Below, piece after piece: positions 10,878 through 20,545 of a stretch of 64,000 nucleotides of DNA; within the stretch, counting starts at the first letter, position 1; every line of letters begins with the position of its first letter. The notes beneath the pieces were generated by a model. It was not told the origin of the DNA and ran no database searches. It worked only from the letters and a program-made list of their open reading frames with translations. A program made the translations under genes and the position numbers. The stretch is from Psychrobacter immobilis (GTDB lineage: Bacteria; Pseudomonadota; Gammaproteobacteria; Pseudomonadales; Moraxellaceae), in contig NZ_CAJGZM010000001.1 in the NCBI RefSeq assembly GCF_904846175.1, forward strand, positions 558,001 through 622,000, read 5' to 3'.

Positions 10878-11119
10878 GCGTTTATCGTCTATAATAGTAT
10901 TTATTATATTGGGCTAATTCTCTGTCATAACGGCTAGCGATAGCGAGTTATTACCTACTTTTAACAATCCTACTACTGTTAGCACTCCAGTTAATTTGCT
11001 AGGGTATTAAAAATTTGTACGATTTTGCGGAAAAATAAGACATAACGAGCAATTAATGGATTATTAGATAACGATTCAATAAACAAAATGATTATTAAAT
11101 AAATAAGGTAACTATTTTT

Positions 11120-12268
11120 ATGAAAGCCATCAGCCAACCAAATACATCTAGCAAAGCGCCGAAATTTGCAACCCTAACCGCATTAGCCGCGGCCTGTGCC
11201 ATGATGCTATCGGCGCCTGTGAATGCAGCTGAAGAAGCTGTTACCGCTGCAGCCTCTACTAGCACATCAGTGCCTAGCGCAATCGATTCCAGTAAACGGG
11301 TAATTCGCTTAGCCAAACCAAATGCGGCTGTCAACACTGCTCAACCCGATGTACGGGCAAATACGGCGGCTCAAAATAACGCTCAGCAGAATGCCATTCA
11401 ACCAAATAACATGGCGCAACCTACGTTTTCTCAAGCGGGTAATACTCAACCAAACCGTGCGCCTTTGAATACTACAAACATTGCCCAGCCACCAGCCGTA
11501 CCGACGCCGGATACGTCAGAGTTGACTGGCACGACGCGTGTTTATGAGCGTGGTCCAATGACCGCAACGGGTATTGATTTACGTAGCGGTCAGCTGCCAA
11601 ATATCCCAGCACCGCAAGTGAATATCTCAGATATAAGCTTTGTACCGACCGTGCTAATATCGCAGCAACAAGGACTTGGCACCGATAAACTGGACGTCAG
11701 CTTACTCGATGAGTTTATTAAAGAGGTGTCGCCAAATGCGCGCCATTATCCGCCAAACTTTCCTACCCGCACCCAACGTCATAACGCCCGTGAAAAAATA
11801 AAAGTCATGACCGAGTGGATTGAACCGTATGCCAAAGCACCAAATGCTTCATTTGATGTCTTGATTCGTGCTGCTAAACTGAATGGCATGGGACGTAACT
11901 TAGACTTAGGCTCAGAATATACGGTACGCGGCGGACAGTATGTCGATCGTGCGATCAAACTGAAGCCTGATAGCGGTGAAGCCAATTTCATTTACGGCAT
12001 GATGCTCTCAGAAGGTGGCGGCTTTAAAGAGGGTCAAAAGTACCTTGATCAAGCAGTCAACCTCGGCTATACCGAAGCCGAGCAAAGCTTAGCGCAATCG
12101 GACGTACTGAGTGATCGCCGCGACAAAGCCCTAGAACGCTTGCGCCGTTTAGAGCAGAAAACGCCTAACAATGCGATGATTCGTCAACAAATCAAACTTG
12201 TCGAAGACGGTAAATTCTATATTTGGGATATCCCTGCACCAGACGTCAATATCAAACCAAGTACCTAG
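11120..12268 (+). CDS. Periplasmic tetratricopeptide-repeat protein of unknown function
   Basis: The product (382 aa) begins with a Sec signal peptide (hydrophobic core about 17-33, cleavage after VNAAE around residue 38). Residues 40-150 form an Asn/Ala/Gln/Thr-rich, probably disordered spacer. The C-terminal half has TPR-like helices (RAIKLKPDSGEANFIYGMMLSEGGGFKEGQKYLDQAVNLG and the following pair). A Lys-rich helical block (NAREKIKVMTEWIEPYAKAP) precedes them. No catalytic motif is visible; a periplasmic scaffold or interaction role is inferred. An AAGGT site lies upstream of the ATG. A terminator follows at 12347-12395. Confidence 0.75.
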   Translation: MKAISQPNTSSKAPKFATLTALAAACAMMLSAPVNAAEEAVTAAASTSTSVPSAIDSSKRVIRLAKPNAAVNTAQPDVRANTAAQNNAQQNAIQPNNMAQPTFSQAGNTQPNRAPLNTTNIAQPPAVPTPDTSELTGTTRVYERGPMTATGIDLRSGQLPNIPAPQVNISDISFVPTVLISQQQGLGTDKLDVSLLDEFIKEVSPNARHYPPNFPTRTQRHNAREKIKVMTEWIEPYAKAPNASFDVLIRAAKLNGMGRNLDLGSEYTVRGGQYVDRAIKLKPDSGEANFIYGMMLSEGGGFKEGQKYLDQAVNLGYTEAEQSLAQSDVLSDRRDKALERLRRLEQKTPNNAMIRQQIKLVEDGKFYIWDIPAPDVNIKPST

Positions 12269-12346
12269 TTAGGTAATCGTTATTTTTAGAAACCAGTTAT
12301 TTAAGGTTAATAATTTAGACATTTACCGCATAACTAAGATAAACAC

Positions 12347-12395
12347 CAAAAAGCGTGCTGAATTATTGCTAGCAATAATTTAAGCGCGTTTTTTT
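12347..12395 (+). terminator. Rho-independent terminator after the TPR protein gene
   Basis: A perfect 20-bp palindrome (AATTATTGCTAGCAATAATT at 12361-12380) is extended by AAAAAGCGTGCT on the left and AGCGCGTTTTTTT on the right, giving a long hairpin followed by a T run. Confidence 0.75.
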
Positions 12396-12552
12396 ATGCC
12401 TAATACAAACGTCAATCTTATATTAATGACTGACTCATTTATCATCAGCTTCTCACTAAACTAGCAATTTTCACTCATTAGCCTATAATCTTTTATTCCT
12501 AAAATTTTTTATTTCTATAGCTTATTAATTGAGAGCCTGTTAATTAGAAGTT

Positions 12553-12600
12553 CCTTGATTAAATATCTCCTCAATTAAATATCTTCTTAATTAAATATAA
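12553..12600. repeat. Three degenerate 16-bp tandem repeats before the lipoprotein gene
   Basis: The core ATTAAATAT recurs three times with a 16-bp period (in TTGATTAAATATCT, TCAATTAAATATCT and TTAATTAAATATA). The block sits about 100 bp upstream of the lipase-like lipoprotein start, within the AT-rich gap 12396-12703 that otherwise shows nothing. Confidence 0.55.
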
Positions 12601-12703
12601 TAGTCTCCTAACAAAAGTTGCGCTACACTTCTATGGACAGATAAATGTGTCATTTATTCTGTCTTTGTTGTGCTTTCCTGACTATTATTCACTGGAATTA
12701 CCT

Positions 12704-15262
12704 ATGATTTTTGCTGACCCTGCCAATAATATCGCGGCACCAAGCCATAAAAATAAAAGACCTATTTCTCTATTGGCAGTGGTCGCAGCAATGGCGATAT
12801 TGCCTGCCTGTAGTACTGTTTCTGTCAATAAACAGGCATCAGCAAAAACCATTGCTGCTCAGCGCGGTAATATCGTCACCGATAAAAAACTCAGTAGCGA
12901 TACCGCCTCGACTTTGTTGTCAGCAGGGCTTAATCAGCAAGCTTGTATGCAACAGTTTGATCTATGCTTAACGCAGCTGACGGACAGTATGCTGAATGAG
13001 CACTACCGTCCAGCATTGGCGGCTTTTGCTGAATTACACTACGCCAAAGCGCGCCAGCTTGGCGAATCTAAAGACTGCCGCAATGCCCTTGCGCGCCCGC
13101 CACTTGACCCTTATTATGCCAACGCGCCTTTAAGTGACGATGATGCCACAGCGCAGCAGAAAAGAACCGATAGCTGCTTAGTTGGTTATCAAGGGCGTTT
13201 ATTTGATGCTATTAAATACAGTTACACTTACTTATTTTATGACAGTTTAGAACATGACTTTGAAGGCGCGGATAAAGAAAAATCTCGCTCACAGGCGCAA
13301 AGTCGTATCCCAAGTGAGATGGATATCCAAACCCAAGATATCTATAACGCGGCCAGCAACGATGTGATTACCCAGCTTTATCAGTCGGCTGACGGCAGCG
13401 GTAAAATGATGGGTGATACCAAGGTAGAATACTTACCAACGTTGGCGAGTACTCGTGATAGCAGCGAGCAAGCAGCGATTGCTAATAGTACACCGATAAA
13501 TGGTAAACCCACCGATCAAATCAAAGTCATGAAAATGCAAATAGATAACTATAATCTCAATGTATATTTGCCCAACGAAAACAACTATCTCAAAAATGCC
13601 AATCAACAAACCGCTGCCTTAACAGATTTGGTCTCAACCTACGAGCTGCGCCTTTCTGGACTAAACTCCATCAGTAAACGCCCAGGTTTGGGGATTAGTT
13701 TAGTCGCCTCATTAGATGACCGTTATACCACTACCATTCGCCAATTATTGGTCTCCTCGCTATCAGGCAGGCTCAGTCAAGAAGCCAGCCCTCAAAAAGC
13801 CCGTAATCGTACTATAGAAGAAGAATCAAAGGATGGTTTAGCAAAGGACAGCTTAGACAGTGATGATGCCAGTACGCGCATTTATCCGACTGGACATTTA
13901 CTGATGACCGGCTTGATTAAGCCTGCTGGTGATAGCGTGCTCGATACCTTGACCAGCAAGCAGCTCGATATCCATTTATATAATCCTTACCGCAGTGAGA
14001 GCGCCAATATCTTAGGCGATGACTATCCGCTTGCCGCCAACTTCTCGGCGGGATATGGCTTATGGCTGGCAGAAAACCAGCTCGATGGCGTTGGTTACCT
14101 AAATTTAATTACCCGCCAAAAAGAAGCCAGTTTACCAAAACTCTTTATGTTAGAGCCTTATGACCCAGATAAGCGTGTCATCATTATGCTACATGGCTTA
14201 GCGTCTAGCCCAGCAACTTGGGTTAATCTGACCAACGATATTTTTAATGATGATAAGTTGCGCAATAACTATCAAGTCTGGCAGATTTTTTATCCAACCA
14301 ACTTGCCTATCTTAGAAAACCGCTATCAAATCCAAAAGCTCATCAATGCGACCTATGAGCAAACAGATCCAACAGGGCAAAATATTGCCAGTAAAAACAG
14401 CGTTATTATCAGCCACAGTATGGGCGGTATCATTGCGCGTATGATGCTTTCTGATGAAAACTTGGTCGATGATTTAGACAGACTGGATGACCAAGACGTA
14501 TTGTCAATGAATGAGAAGCGCCAAATACGTGACGCGGTAAAAGAATCATTTGGCCAACAGCAACTACGCGAGCGTTTCGAGCTAAAAACCTTACCGCAAG
14601 TCGATACCGCGGTGTTTTTATCGTCACCTTTTCGCGGCACCGATTATGCCGACCGTTGGTTTACCCGTGCGTTACGCCGCATAGTTTACTTGCCCGTCGG
14701 TTTGGTCAAGACGGTCACCGATAACTTGGCAACGCTTGCTATTCAAGGTGACTTAGCCCAAAACCCACTCGGCGCGTTATATTTACAAAATGGTGCCAGT
14801 CAATTAAGTGATAAATCCTCCTTTATTCAATTGACCAAAGACATCAGTATCAATGAGCGCATCACCTATCATTCAATCATCGCCAATAACGACCCGGATA
14901 TCACCAAAGGCTTGGCAGAAATGCAACCCGCCGGAGTAAAGCTCGATTTATCAGCAGAAATAGCGGAGGAAGACGGGCGTTCAGATGACGTTATCGAGGG
15001 TAATAGTGCCAATAATACCAATGAGCTCTTAACGGATAGCGATGAGTTGCCAGGTCAGCCGCTTGTCGCCGCAGTGACGGTCGACGGTCAGATTGGACAA
15101 GCATTAACCGAGCAGCTCTCGGACGGTATCGTGCCCTATACCAGTGCTCACCTTGAAGGAGCAGCATCAGAGACCGTGATTAATGGTGGTCATAGTATTC
15201 AAGAAAATCCGCAAACTATTTTGACCCTCCGTCGTATTTTGCATCAGCAGTTAAAAAATTAG
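12704..15262 (+). CDS. Lipase-like alpha/beta-hydrolase lipoprotein
   Basis: Starting at the ATG at 12704 the product is 852 aa and has a lipoprotein signal: KNKR, a hydrophobic core, and the lipobox LPAC with Cys36 as the lipidation site. A GTG at 12647 would add 19 residues in front, which would spoil the signal, so I prefer 12704. The catalytic half is C-terminal: the oxyanion motif MLHGLASSPATW (His497), the nucleophile elbow ISHSMGG (Ser572), an acid in LSDGIVPY (Asp807) and the histidine of NGGHSIQ (His830). The first 450 residues are not recognisable as a known domain but contain several conserved-looking Cys/Tyr-rich helices. It is probably anchored to the outer membrane. Substrate is unknown; esterase or lipase activity is inferred from the triad. 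Confidence 0.8.
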   Translation: MIFADPANNIAAPSHKNKRPISLLAVVAAMAILPACSTVSVNKQASAKTIAAQRGNIVTDKKLSSDTASTLLSAGLNQQACMQQFDLCLTQLTDSMLNEHYRPALAAFAELHYAKARQLGESKDCRNALARPPLDPYYANAPLSDDDATAQQKRTDSCLVGYQGRLFDAIKYSYTYLFYDSLEHDFEGADKEKSRSQAQSRIPSEMDIQTQDIYNAASNDVITQLYQSADGSGKMMGDTKVEYLPTLASTRDSSEQAAIANSTPINGKPTDQIKVMKMQIDNYNLNVYLPNENNYLKNANQQTAALTDLVSTYELRLSGLNSISKRPGLGISLVASLDDRYTTTIRQLLVSSLSGRLSQEASPQKARNRTIEEESKDGLAKDSLDSDDASTRIYPTGHLLMTGLIKPAGDSVLDTLTSKQLDIHLYNPYRSESANILGDDYPLAANFSAGYGLWLAENQLDGVGYLNLITRQKEASLPKLFMLEPYDPDKRVIIMLHGLASSPATWVNLTNDIFNDDKLRNNYQVWQIFYPTNLPILENRYQIQKLINATYEQTDPTGQNIASKNSVIISHSMGGIIARMMLSDENLVDDLDRLDDQDVLSMNEKRQIRDAVKESFGQQQLRERFELKTLPQVDTAVFLSSPFRGTDYADRWFTRALRRIVYLPVGLVKTVTDNLATLAIQGDLAQNPLGALYLQNGASQLSDKSSFIQLTKDISINERITYHSIIANNDPDITKGLAEMQPAGVKLDLSAEIAEEDGRSDDVIEGNSANNTNELLTDSDELPGQPLVAAVTVDGQIGQALTEQLSDGIVPYTSAHLEGAASETVINGGHSIQENPQTILTLRRILHQQLKN

Positions 15263-15751
15263 CTCAAATATTTTTTGTAAGTAATGTTTTTATAGTGCGC
15301 ACCAAACAACTATTATTAAAAAATGTTTTTTTAGATTACTCTTATGTGTCTATTGATAACCTTACTTAAACAATGGCTATTAATTGAAATTACATTAAAT
15401 AATATTGTTAATAAATTATGACTAATAGGTGTGTATTAAGAAGCTCACCTAACTTGCGTGTACGCATGGTCAGGCGCATAATACTTGAACAGTAAATAAT
15501 ATTAACACTGTCATAGGATAGATAATTTATAGTTTATAAGGATATAAACTGTTTAATCTAACTAAAGGGTAGCGATCGAACTATCTTAAGCGATCAAACT
15601 ATCTTAGTTAAAATATTATCTAAACGACAATAATGCTAAATAACACTTAGCCATTGTCCGTATCGTCCTGATTGATGGACCACTACGGACAGTTACTTCA
15701 GCGTATCATGGAAGCTAGCGCTATTCAGCTAACAGATAAGGGTAACCGTTT
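15263..15751. promoter_or_regulatory. Long regulatory region upstream of cydAB with tandem and inverted repeats
   Basis: There is no gene in these 489 bp. Two 18-bp tandem copies, AGCGATCGAACTATCTTA (15571-15588) and the same with one base changed (15589-15606), are followed by an inverted repeat GTCCGTA ... TACGGAC (about 15656-15690). Both lie within 180 bp of the cydA start and could be binding sites for an oxygen- or cyanide-responsive regulator; I do not see a clear FNR or ArcA consensus. Confidence 0.5.
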
Positions 15752-17245
15752 ATGTTCGCTACATTTATGATCAGTCAGCTTGATGCGCTGATGCTCGCGC
15801 GAATTCAATTTGCTTTTGTTATCTCATGGCATATTGTCTTTCCAGCTTTTTCTATCGGTCTTGCCAGCTTTCTAACGGTTTTAGAGTTTCGCTGGTTAAA
15901 GACCGGCGAGCCTATTTATGCAGAAGTTTATAAACACTGGGTGAAAATATTTGCCGTGGTGTTTGGGATGGGTGTGGTATCGGGCGTGGTGATGTCCTAC
16001 CAATTCGGTACCAACTGGGCAGTATTCTCTGATAAAGCTGGTAATGTTCTAGGCCCTTTACTTGCCTACGAAGTATTGACCGCCTTCTTCTTAGAAGCGT
16101 CATTTTTAGGTATCATGCTGTTTGGTTGGGGTCGCGTGAGCAAACGCATGCACCTTGCCGCGACAGCGATTGTTGCTATCGGTACGCTGATATCGGGTTT
16201 TTGGATTTTGGCGGCCAACAGCTTCATGCAGACGCCACAAGGTTTTATGGTTGGTGCCGATGGTCTGCTCTATCCGACCAATTGGTTAGAAATCATTTTT
16301 AACCCCTCATTCCCTTACCGTTATGCGCACATGATGACCGCAGCTTTCTTGACGACTGCTTTTGTTATCGGTGGTATCGGTGCGTATTATTTGCAATCCA
16401 AAAAACATGTTGAACATCGTAAGCATGGTCGTGTCATGCTCGGTATGGCAATGGTCATGGCCATCTTTGTGGCGCCAGCACAAATATTTATTGGTGATAT
16501 GCATGGTCTAAATACGTTAGAACATCAACCCGCTAAAGTCGCAGCGATGGAAGGTCTGTGGGAAAACGAGCGCGGTGCGCCGCTTGTGTTATTCGGTATT
16601 CCCGATCAAAAAGCAGAAAAAAACCACTATGAAATTAAAATCCCTTATGTCTCGGGCTTAATTTTAACCCACTCATTAGACGGCGAAGTTAAAGGACTTA
16701 AAAACTGGGCGCCAGAAGATCGGCCCTACGTTCCTATCGTTTTTTGGTCATTCCGCATTATGGTTGCTATTGGTACGTTGATGGTATTTGTCGGTCTATT
16801 TAGTCTCTATAAATACTTTAAAAAACAACAATTCGATGGTGACAGCAAATGGTTCCATCGGGCTTGGATGTTTATGACACCAATGGGTTTTATTGCGCTA
16901 CTTGCTGGTTGGTTCGTGACTGAAACTGGACGCCAGCCATGGACTGTTTATGGTGTCATTCGTACTGCTGAAAGTATGTCACCCGTTGCTGCCCAACAAG
17001 TTGCTACGACGCTGATTGGCTTTATTGTCCTATATGTCTTTGTGTTTGGCGCGGGTAGCTTTTACATCCTACGCTTGATTGCTAAAGGTCCACAGCCGTA
17101 CGAAAATCCTGCTGATGATAACTTCTATGAGCATTCTATCACTGAAGGTCAAGGTCGCACGTTAAGTGGTGATAGTAACGCCAGTGAGAAAGTAGAAGAT
17201 TTTGATAAACCTGCCGATGACGTCGATGATGGAGGGTTACGCTAA
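15752..17245 (+). CDS. cydA: Cytochrome bd-type quinol oxidase subunit I (short Q-loop, CioA-like)
   Basis: Subunit I binds the three haems and oxidises quinol while reducing oxygen to water. Visible landmarks are the haem ligand His27 (ARIQFAFVISWHIVFP), the Q-loop helix with FIGDMHGLNTLEHQPAKVAAMEG, and GWFVTETGRQPW (from residue 386). At 497 residues, and with only a short stretch between the Q-loop start and the next helix, it resembles the short-Q-loop, cyanide-insensitive (CioA) branch rather than the long-loop E. coli type. An AAGGG site precedes the ATG. Its stop overlaps the cydB start by one base (TAATG), indicating translational coupling. Confidence 0.93.
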   Translation: MFATFMISQLDALMLARIQFAFVISWHIVFPAFSIGLASFLTVLEFRWLKTGEPIYAEVYKHWVKIFAVVFGMGVVSGVVMSYQFGTNWAVFSDKAGNVLGPLLAYEVLTAFFLEASFLGIMLFGWGRVSKRMHLAATAIVAIGTLISGFWILAANSFMQTPQGFMVGADGLLYPTNWLEIIFNPSFPYRYAHMMTAAFLTTAFVIGGIGAYYLQSKKHVEHRKHGRVMLGMAMVMAIFVAPAQIFIGDMHGLNTLEHQPAKVAAMEGLWENERGAPLVLFGIPDQKAEKNHYEIKIPYVSGLILTHSLDGEVKGLKNWAPEDRPYVPIVFWSFRIMVAIGTLMVFVGLFSLYKYFKKQQFDGDSKWFHRAWMFMTPMGFIALLAGWFVTETGRQPWTVYGVIRTAESMSPVAAQQVATTLIGFIVLYVFVFGAGSFYILRLIAKGPQPYENPADDNFYEHSITEGQGRTLSGDSNASEKVEDFDKPADDVDDGGLR

Positions 17246-18261
17246 TGTTTAATTTTGGTGATGTATTAGATTTACCCCTCATCTGGGGCGGCTTAATTGC
17301 TCTATCTGTCTTTATTTATGTCTTGCTTGATGGCTTTGATTTGGGCTGCGGTATTTTATTTCCGTTTGCTGGCTCCGATAAAAACCGTAGCCGCATGATG
17401 AATTCTATTGCCCCTTTTTGGGACGGCAATGAAACTTGGTTAGTGTTGGGCGGTGGTGGCTTGTTTGCCGCCTTCCCCGTGGCTTATGGCATCATTATGA
17501 CTGGGCTCTATCTGCCAGTGACCTTTATGCTGTTCGGTCTCATCATGCGCGGCGTGGCGTTTGAATTTCGCTTTAAAGCGACTTCGCATCGTTATGTATG
17601 GGATTACTTCTTTTTTATCGGCTCTGTCGTTGCCACCTTCTTCCAAGGAATCATGCTCGGTGCTTTAGTCCAAGGATTAGAGGCCAGCAATCGCCTATAT
17701 ACTGGTGGTCCTTTTGATTGGTTCACGCCGTTCTCTATCGCTTGTGGTATCGCGCTCATCATTGGCTATGCGCTACTCGGTTCGACGTGGTTGATTATTA
17801 AGACGGAACATACCCTGCAAGTATGGGCACGTAAAGTCTCTGGTTGGATGCTAAGTGCTTTAGTAGTGGCGATGATCGGCGTCACGATGTTTATGTACTT
17901 CTCAGATATCAAAGCGCTTGAAGGTTGGTTCAGCTTCCCAGGTCTGCTCTATCTTGCACCGATGCCAATTATCGTCGTGCTGTTATTCTTCTTGATGCGT
18001 AAAGATTTGACTGGCGAGCGTGAATATCGTCCATTCTTATTGACTGTCGCGCTATTCTTGATGGGTTATATCGGGGTTTGCTTTGCAATATTCCCATATA
18101 TCGTACCGTATCAAATGACAATTTATGAAGCGGCGGCAGCGGATACTTCGCTATCCTTTATGCTCATTGGTGCTGGTATTATGCTGCCAATTATCTTGAG
18201 TTATACCGCGTTTGCCTATTACACGTTTAAAGGTAAAACCGACCACGAGCACATGTATTAA
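17245..18261 (+). CDS. cydB: Cytochrome bd-type quinol oxidase subunit II (CioB-like)
   Basis: A 338-residue, 8-9-helix membrane protein. The N-terminal YVLLDGFDLGCGILFPF and DGNETWLVLGGGGLFAAFPVAY are signatures of subunit II. It has no haem of its own and stabilises subunit I. It starts on the last base of the cydA stop codon. A small membrane subunit gene follows 92 bp downstream. Confidence 0.93.
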   Translation: MFNFGDVLDLPLIWGGLIALSVFIYVLLDGFDLGCGILFPFAGSDKNRSRMMNSIAPFWDGNETWLVLGGGGLFAAFPVAYGIIMTGLYLPVTFMLFGLIMRGVAFEFRFKATSHRYVWDYFFFIGSVVATFFQGIMLGALVQGLEASNRLYTGGPFDWFTPFSIACGIALIIGYALLGSTWLIIKTEHTLQVWARKVSGWMLSALVVAMIGVTMFMYFSDIKALEGWFSFPGLLYLAPMPIIVVLLFFLMRKDLTGEREYRPFLLTVALFLMGYIGVCFAIFPYIVPYQMTIYEAAAADTSLSFMLIGAGIMLPIILSYTAFAYYTFKGKTDHEHMY

Positions 18262-18353
18262 GAATAAATAGTGATTAATAGCTCACAGCTGCCGTAAGTC
18301 ATTATGGTAGCTAAGCCTAACCAGCTGATTTAAACGCTAACTAGGAGTTGAAT

Positions 18354-18470
18354 ATGAAAAATCTCACTAAAAAACAATCGCAATGGGCATGGTTCATTGG
18401 CTTATATCTGGCAGGTTTTTTGACTATTTTTATCATTGCACAGTTAATTAAACTGGCAATGGGCGTTTAA
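18354..18470 (+). CDS. DUF2474-type small membrane subunit of the bd oxidase
   Basis: A 38-residue peptide beginning MKNLTKKQSQWAWFIGLY with one transmembrane helix and ending KLAMGV. The pattern of basic N-terminus, Trp pair and single helix with a following Lys/Arg-Leu-x-Met matches the DUF2474 family, which sits downstream of CioAB-type oxidases in place of CydX. An AGGAG site (18342-18346) lies upstream and a strong terminator follows, so it is the third gene of the oxidase operon. The exact role is inferred from context: stabilising the oxidase complex, as CydX does. Confidence 0.8.
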   Translation: MKNLTKKQSQWAWFIGLYLAGFLTIFIIAQLIKLAMGV

Positions 18471-18503
18471 AACGTATCCTTTTACCTACATTTCTATATC
18501 CAT

Positions 18504-18547
18504 AAAAAAGCAGCGCTGAATATTTAATACTCAGCGCTGCTTTTTTA
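18504..18547 (+). terminator. Terminator of the cydAB operon (bidirectional)
   Basis: A near-perfect stem AAAAAAGCAGCGCTGA / TCAGCGCTGCTTTTTT with an 11-nt loop. It works on both strands and separates the oxidase operon from the convergent murU gene. Confidence 0.92.
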
Positions 18548-18597
18548 TTTGTTTTAATTGTCACTATCATAAAGATTGTGACTATGATAAAGACAGC

Positions 18598-19326
18598 TTA
18601 TGCGCCGCAATGGTTATCGACGCCGTGACTTTCTATATAATCATTGACTTGCGTTAGGCGCTCGGGTGTACCAACATCTATCCAATTGTCTTTAATCACT
18701 TCAGCGCTAATTTGGAACTTTAGCATTGCCTGTTTTAGTAGTGGCGCAAGTGGCGCGGGCTGCCCTGATACTAAGCCATCGACCAGTCTAGGTGAGATGA
18801 CACTGATACCGGCAAAGGTATATTTATCGGCATCAGCAATAGGCTGTTCGCTTGCCAGTCCATTATTGATAGCAAAATCTCCACCATTATTATGCTCAGG
18901 ATTGTCAATTAATAATAAATGAGCCAGCTGGTCAGGACCCAACTTATAGTCCTGCAACTGAGCAAAATCATAGGTCGTCCAAACATCAGAGTTGACTAAG
19001 ATAAAGGGCGCATCTTGCAGCTTGCCTGTTTGTAGCGCACTAAAAATCCCGCCAGCCGTTTCAAGCGGCTCATCGTCTTCTACTGACCAATGCAGCGTGA
19101 CGCCATATTGGCCACCATCGCCCAATGTCTGCATCAGCTTATCCGCAAGCCATGACGCATTGATAGTAATATCAGTAATGCCAGCAGCTTGTAGCGCTTT
19201 GATATGCCAGACAATCAGTGGTTGCCCGCCGACTTCAACCAAAGGCTTTGGCGTTTCAAGCGTTAGCGGACGCAGGCGTGTACCCTTGCCAGCTGCCAAA
19301 ATCATTGCTTGCGTTATTACTGACAT
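18598..19326 (-). CDS. murU: MurU, N-acetylmuramate 1-phosphate uridylyltransferase
   Basis: MurU joins MurNAc-1-phosphate to UTP to give UDP-MurNAc in the peptidoglycan recycling bypass. The nucleotidyltransferase signature AMILAAGKGTRLRPLTLETPKPL is at residues 7-29, followed by the metal-binding NSDVWTTYDF. The length (242 aa) is typical for the short single-domain members. It lies downstream of amgK on the same strand (109-bp gap), the arrangement known from Pseudomonas putida, which supports MurU over other sugar nucleotidyltransferases. Confidence 0.88.
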   Translation of the reverse strand: MSVITQAMILAAGKGTRLRPLTLETPKPLVEVGGQPLIVWHIKALQAAGITDITINASWLADKLMQTLGDGGQYGVTLHWSVEDDEPLETAGGIFSALQTGKLQDAPFILVNSDVWTTYDFAQLQDYKLGPDQLAHLLLIDNPEHNNGGDFAINNGLASEQPIADADKYTFAGISVISPRLVDGLVSGQPAPLAPLLKQAMLKFQISAEVIKDNWIDVGTPERLTQVNDYIESHGVDNHCGA

Positions 19327-19435
19327 ACACGCTCCTTATCGTTGGCTGTATTACTGCCTATTTTTAATTTTTGACCGTTTTAGACTAAGTAAAAGCAGCT
19401 GATATTCTTAACCACTTTTAATTTAATATTGGGGT

Positions 19436-20545
19436 TTAAATGTATTGTTGCACAAATTTACTTTGATAAGCAGGCAAGATAACCTCTCGCAACCATTCGT
19501 TAAAAGGCTTAACTGCTTGCTTCATATCCGGATTACCGTATTCTGCAAGCCATTCTAGCTCAAAAATCAGGTCACGCATGACTTTTGGAATATTGGCTAG
19601 ATAGCGATTTTTGCCATCACGTTCAAATAAACGAATAAAAATACCCAACACTTTTAGATGCCGTTGTACGCCCATGACATTCACATCATTTTCAAACTGA
19701 GCCGCATTATCAGCGGTCAAAAGCCCTGCATGTTTTTGCAATTGCCAACAATCCTGTACCCAGCTCGTCACTTGGCTCTCTGGCCATTCTACATAGGCGT
19801 CTCGTACTAACGATACCAAATCATAGGTATACGAGCCCACTACCGCATCTTGAAAATCAATGACGCCTAAGCGCGTATGATCTGCTTGGTCTTGCATGAG
19901 ATTACGACTGTGATAATCACGATGCACAATGACCTGCGGCTGCGACAAAATTTCAGCTATTAAGGCAGATTTGAGGTTTTCCCATAGCGTCTGTTCAAGC
20001 TCTACGCCAATATAAGGGATAAACCATTCGCTAAACAAATCCATCTCACGGTTCAACAGCGCCGCGTCATAATCTGGTAATTGATAGTCGGCTTTTGCAG
20101 TTGCCACTGGTACCGCTTGTAGTGCCACCAAAGTACGCATCGCCAATTGATAATAATCGTTAATCTGAGTAGGCGGCGCATCTACCAACAGATGAGCAAA
20201 CTCTACCGCTCCAAAATCTTGTAATACCAAAAAGCCTTTTGCTATATCTTGGGCAATTAGCGTCGGGACATTGATTGCTGGTGACATCAGCTTTGCCACA
20301 TTAATAAACTGCTGCAACGCCTCTTGTTCATCAGCAGAATCCATGACAATATAGCGCGCGCTTTCTACACCATCATCATCTAATAGCTGGATACGGTGAT
20401 ATTGGCGTGCGCTGGCGTCACCGGGCAGACTATCAAGAATAAATGGTTGATTAGCAAATACTTCTTGCAGCCATTGTTCTAACTGCTGCTGTCGAGTAGC
20501 GGGTACGCTAGGTTCTAACATGGTTTTATCGGTCATAAGAAACAT
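19436..20545 (-). CDS. amgK: AmgK, N-acetylmuramate/N-acetylglucosamine kinase
   Basis: AmgK phosphorylates the anomeric hydroxyl of recycled MurNAc and GlcNAc. The protein (369 aa) has the aminoglycoside-phosphotransferase fold: LDSLPGDASARQYHR at the nucleotide-binding start, the catalytic loop VIHRDYHSRNLM, and the metal-binding VIDFQDAVVGSYTYD. The start could be the Met at 20545 or the Met three codons later; neither has a clear ribosome-binding site. It is followed by murU and is divergent from lptD, the same neighbourhood as in pseudomonads. Confidence 0.88.
   Translation of the reverse strand: MFLMTDKTMLEPSVPATRQQQLEQWLQEVFANQPFILDSLPGDASARQYHRIQLLDDDGVESARYIVMDSADEQEALQQFINVAKLMSPAINVPTLIAQDIAKGFLVLQDFGAVEFAHLLVDAPPTQINDYYQLAMRTLVALQAVPVATAKADYQLPDYDAALLNREMDLFSEWFIPYIGVELEQTLWENLKSALIAEILSQPQVIVHRDYHSRNLMQDQADHTRLGVIDFQDAVVGSYTYDLVSLVRDAYVEWPESQVTSWVQDCWQLQKHAGLLTADNAAQFENDVNVMGVQRHLKVLGIFIRLFERDGKNRYLANIPKVMRDLIFELEWLAEYGNPDMKQAVKPFNEWLREVILPAYQSKFVQQYI

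Noticed and set aside
12647..12703. GTG start for the lipase-like lipoprotein
   Set aside because: It would put 19 hydrophobic residues ahead of a good lipoprotein signal; the ATG at 12704 gives a normal one.
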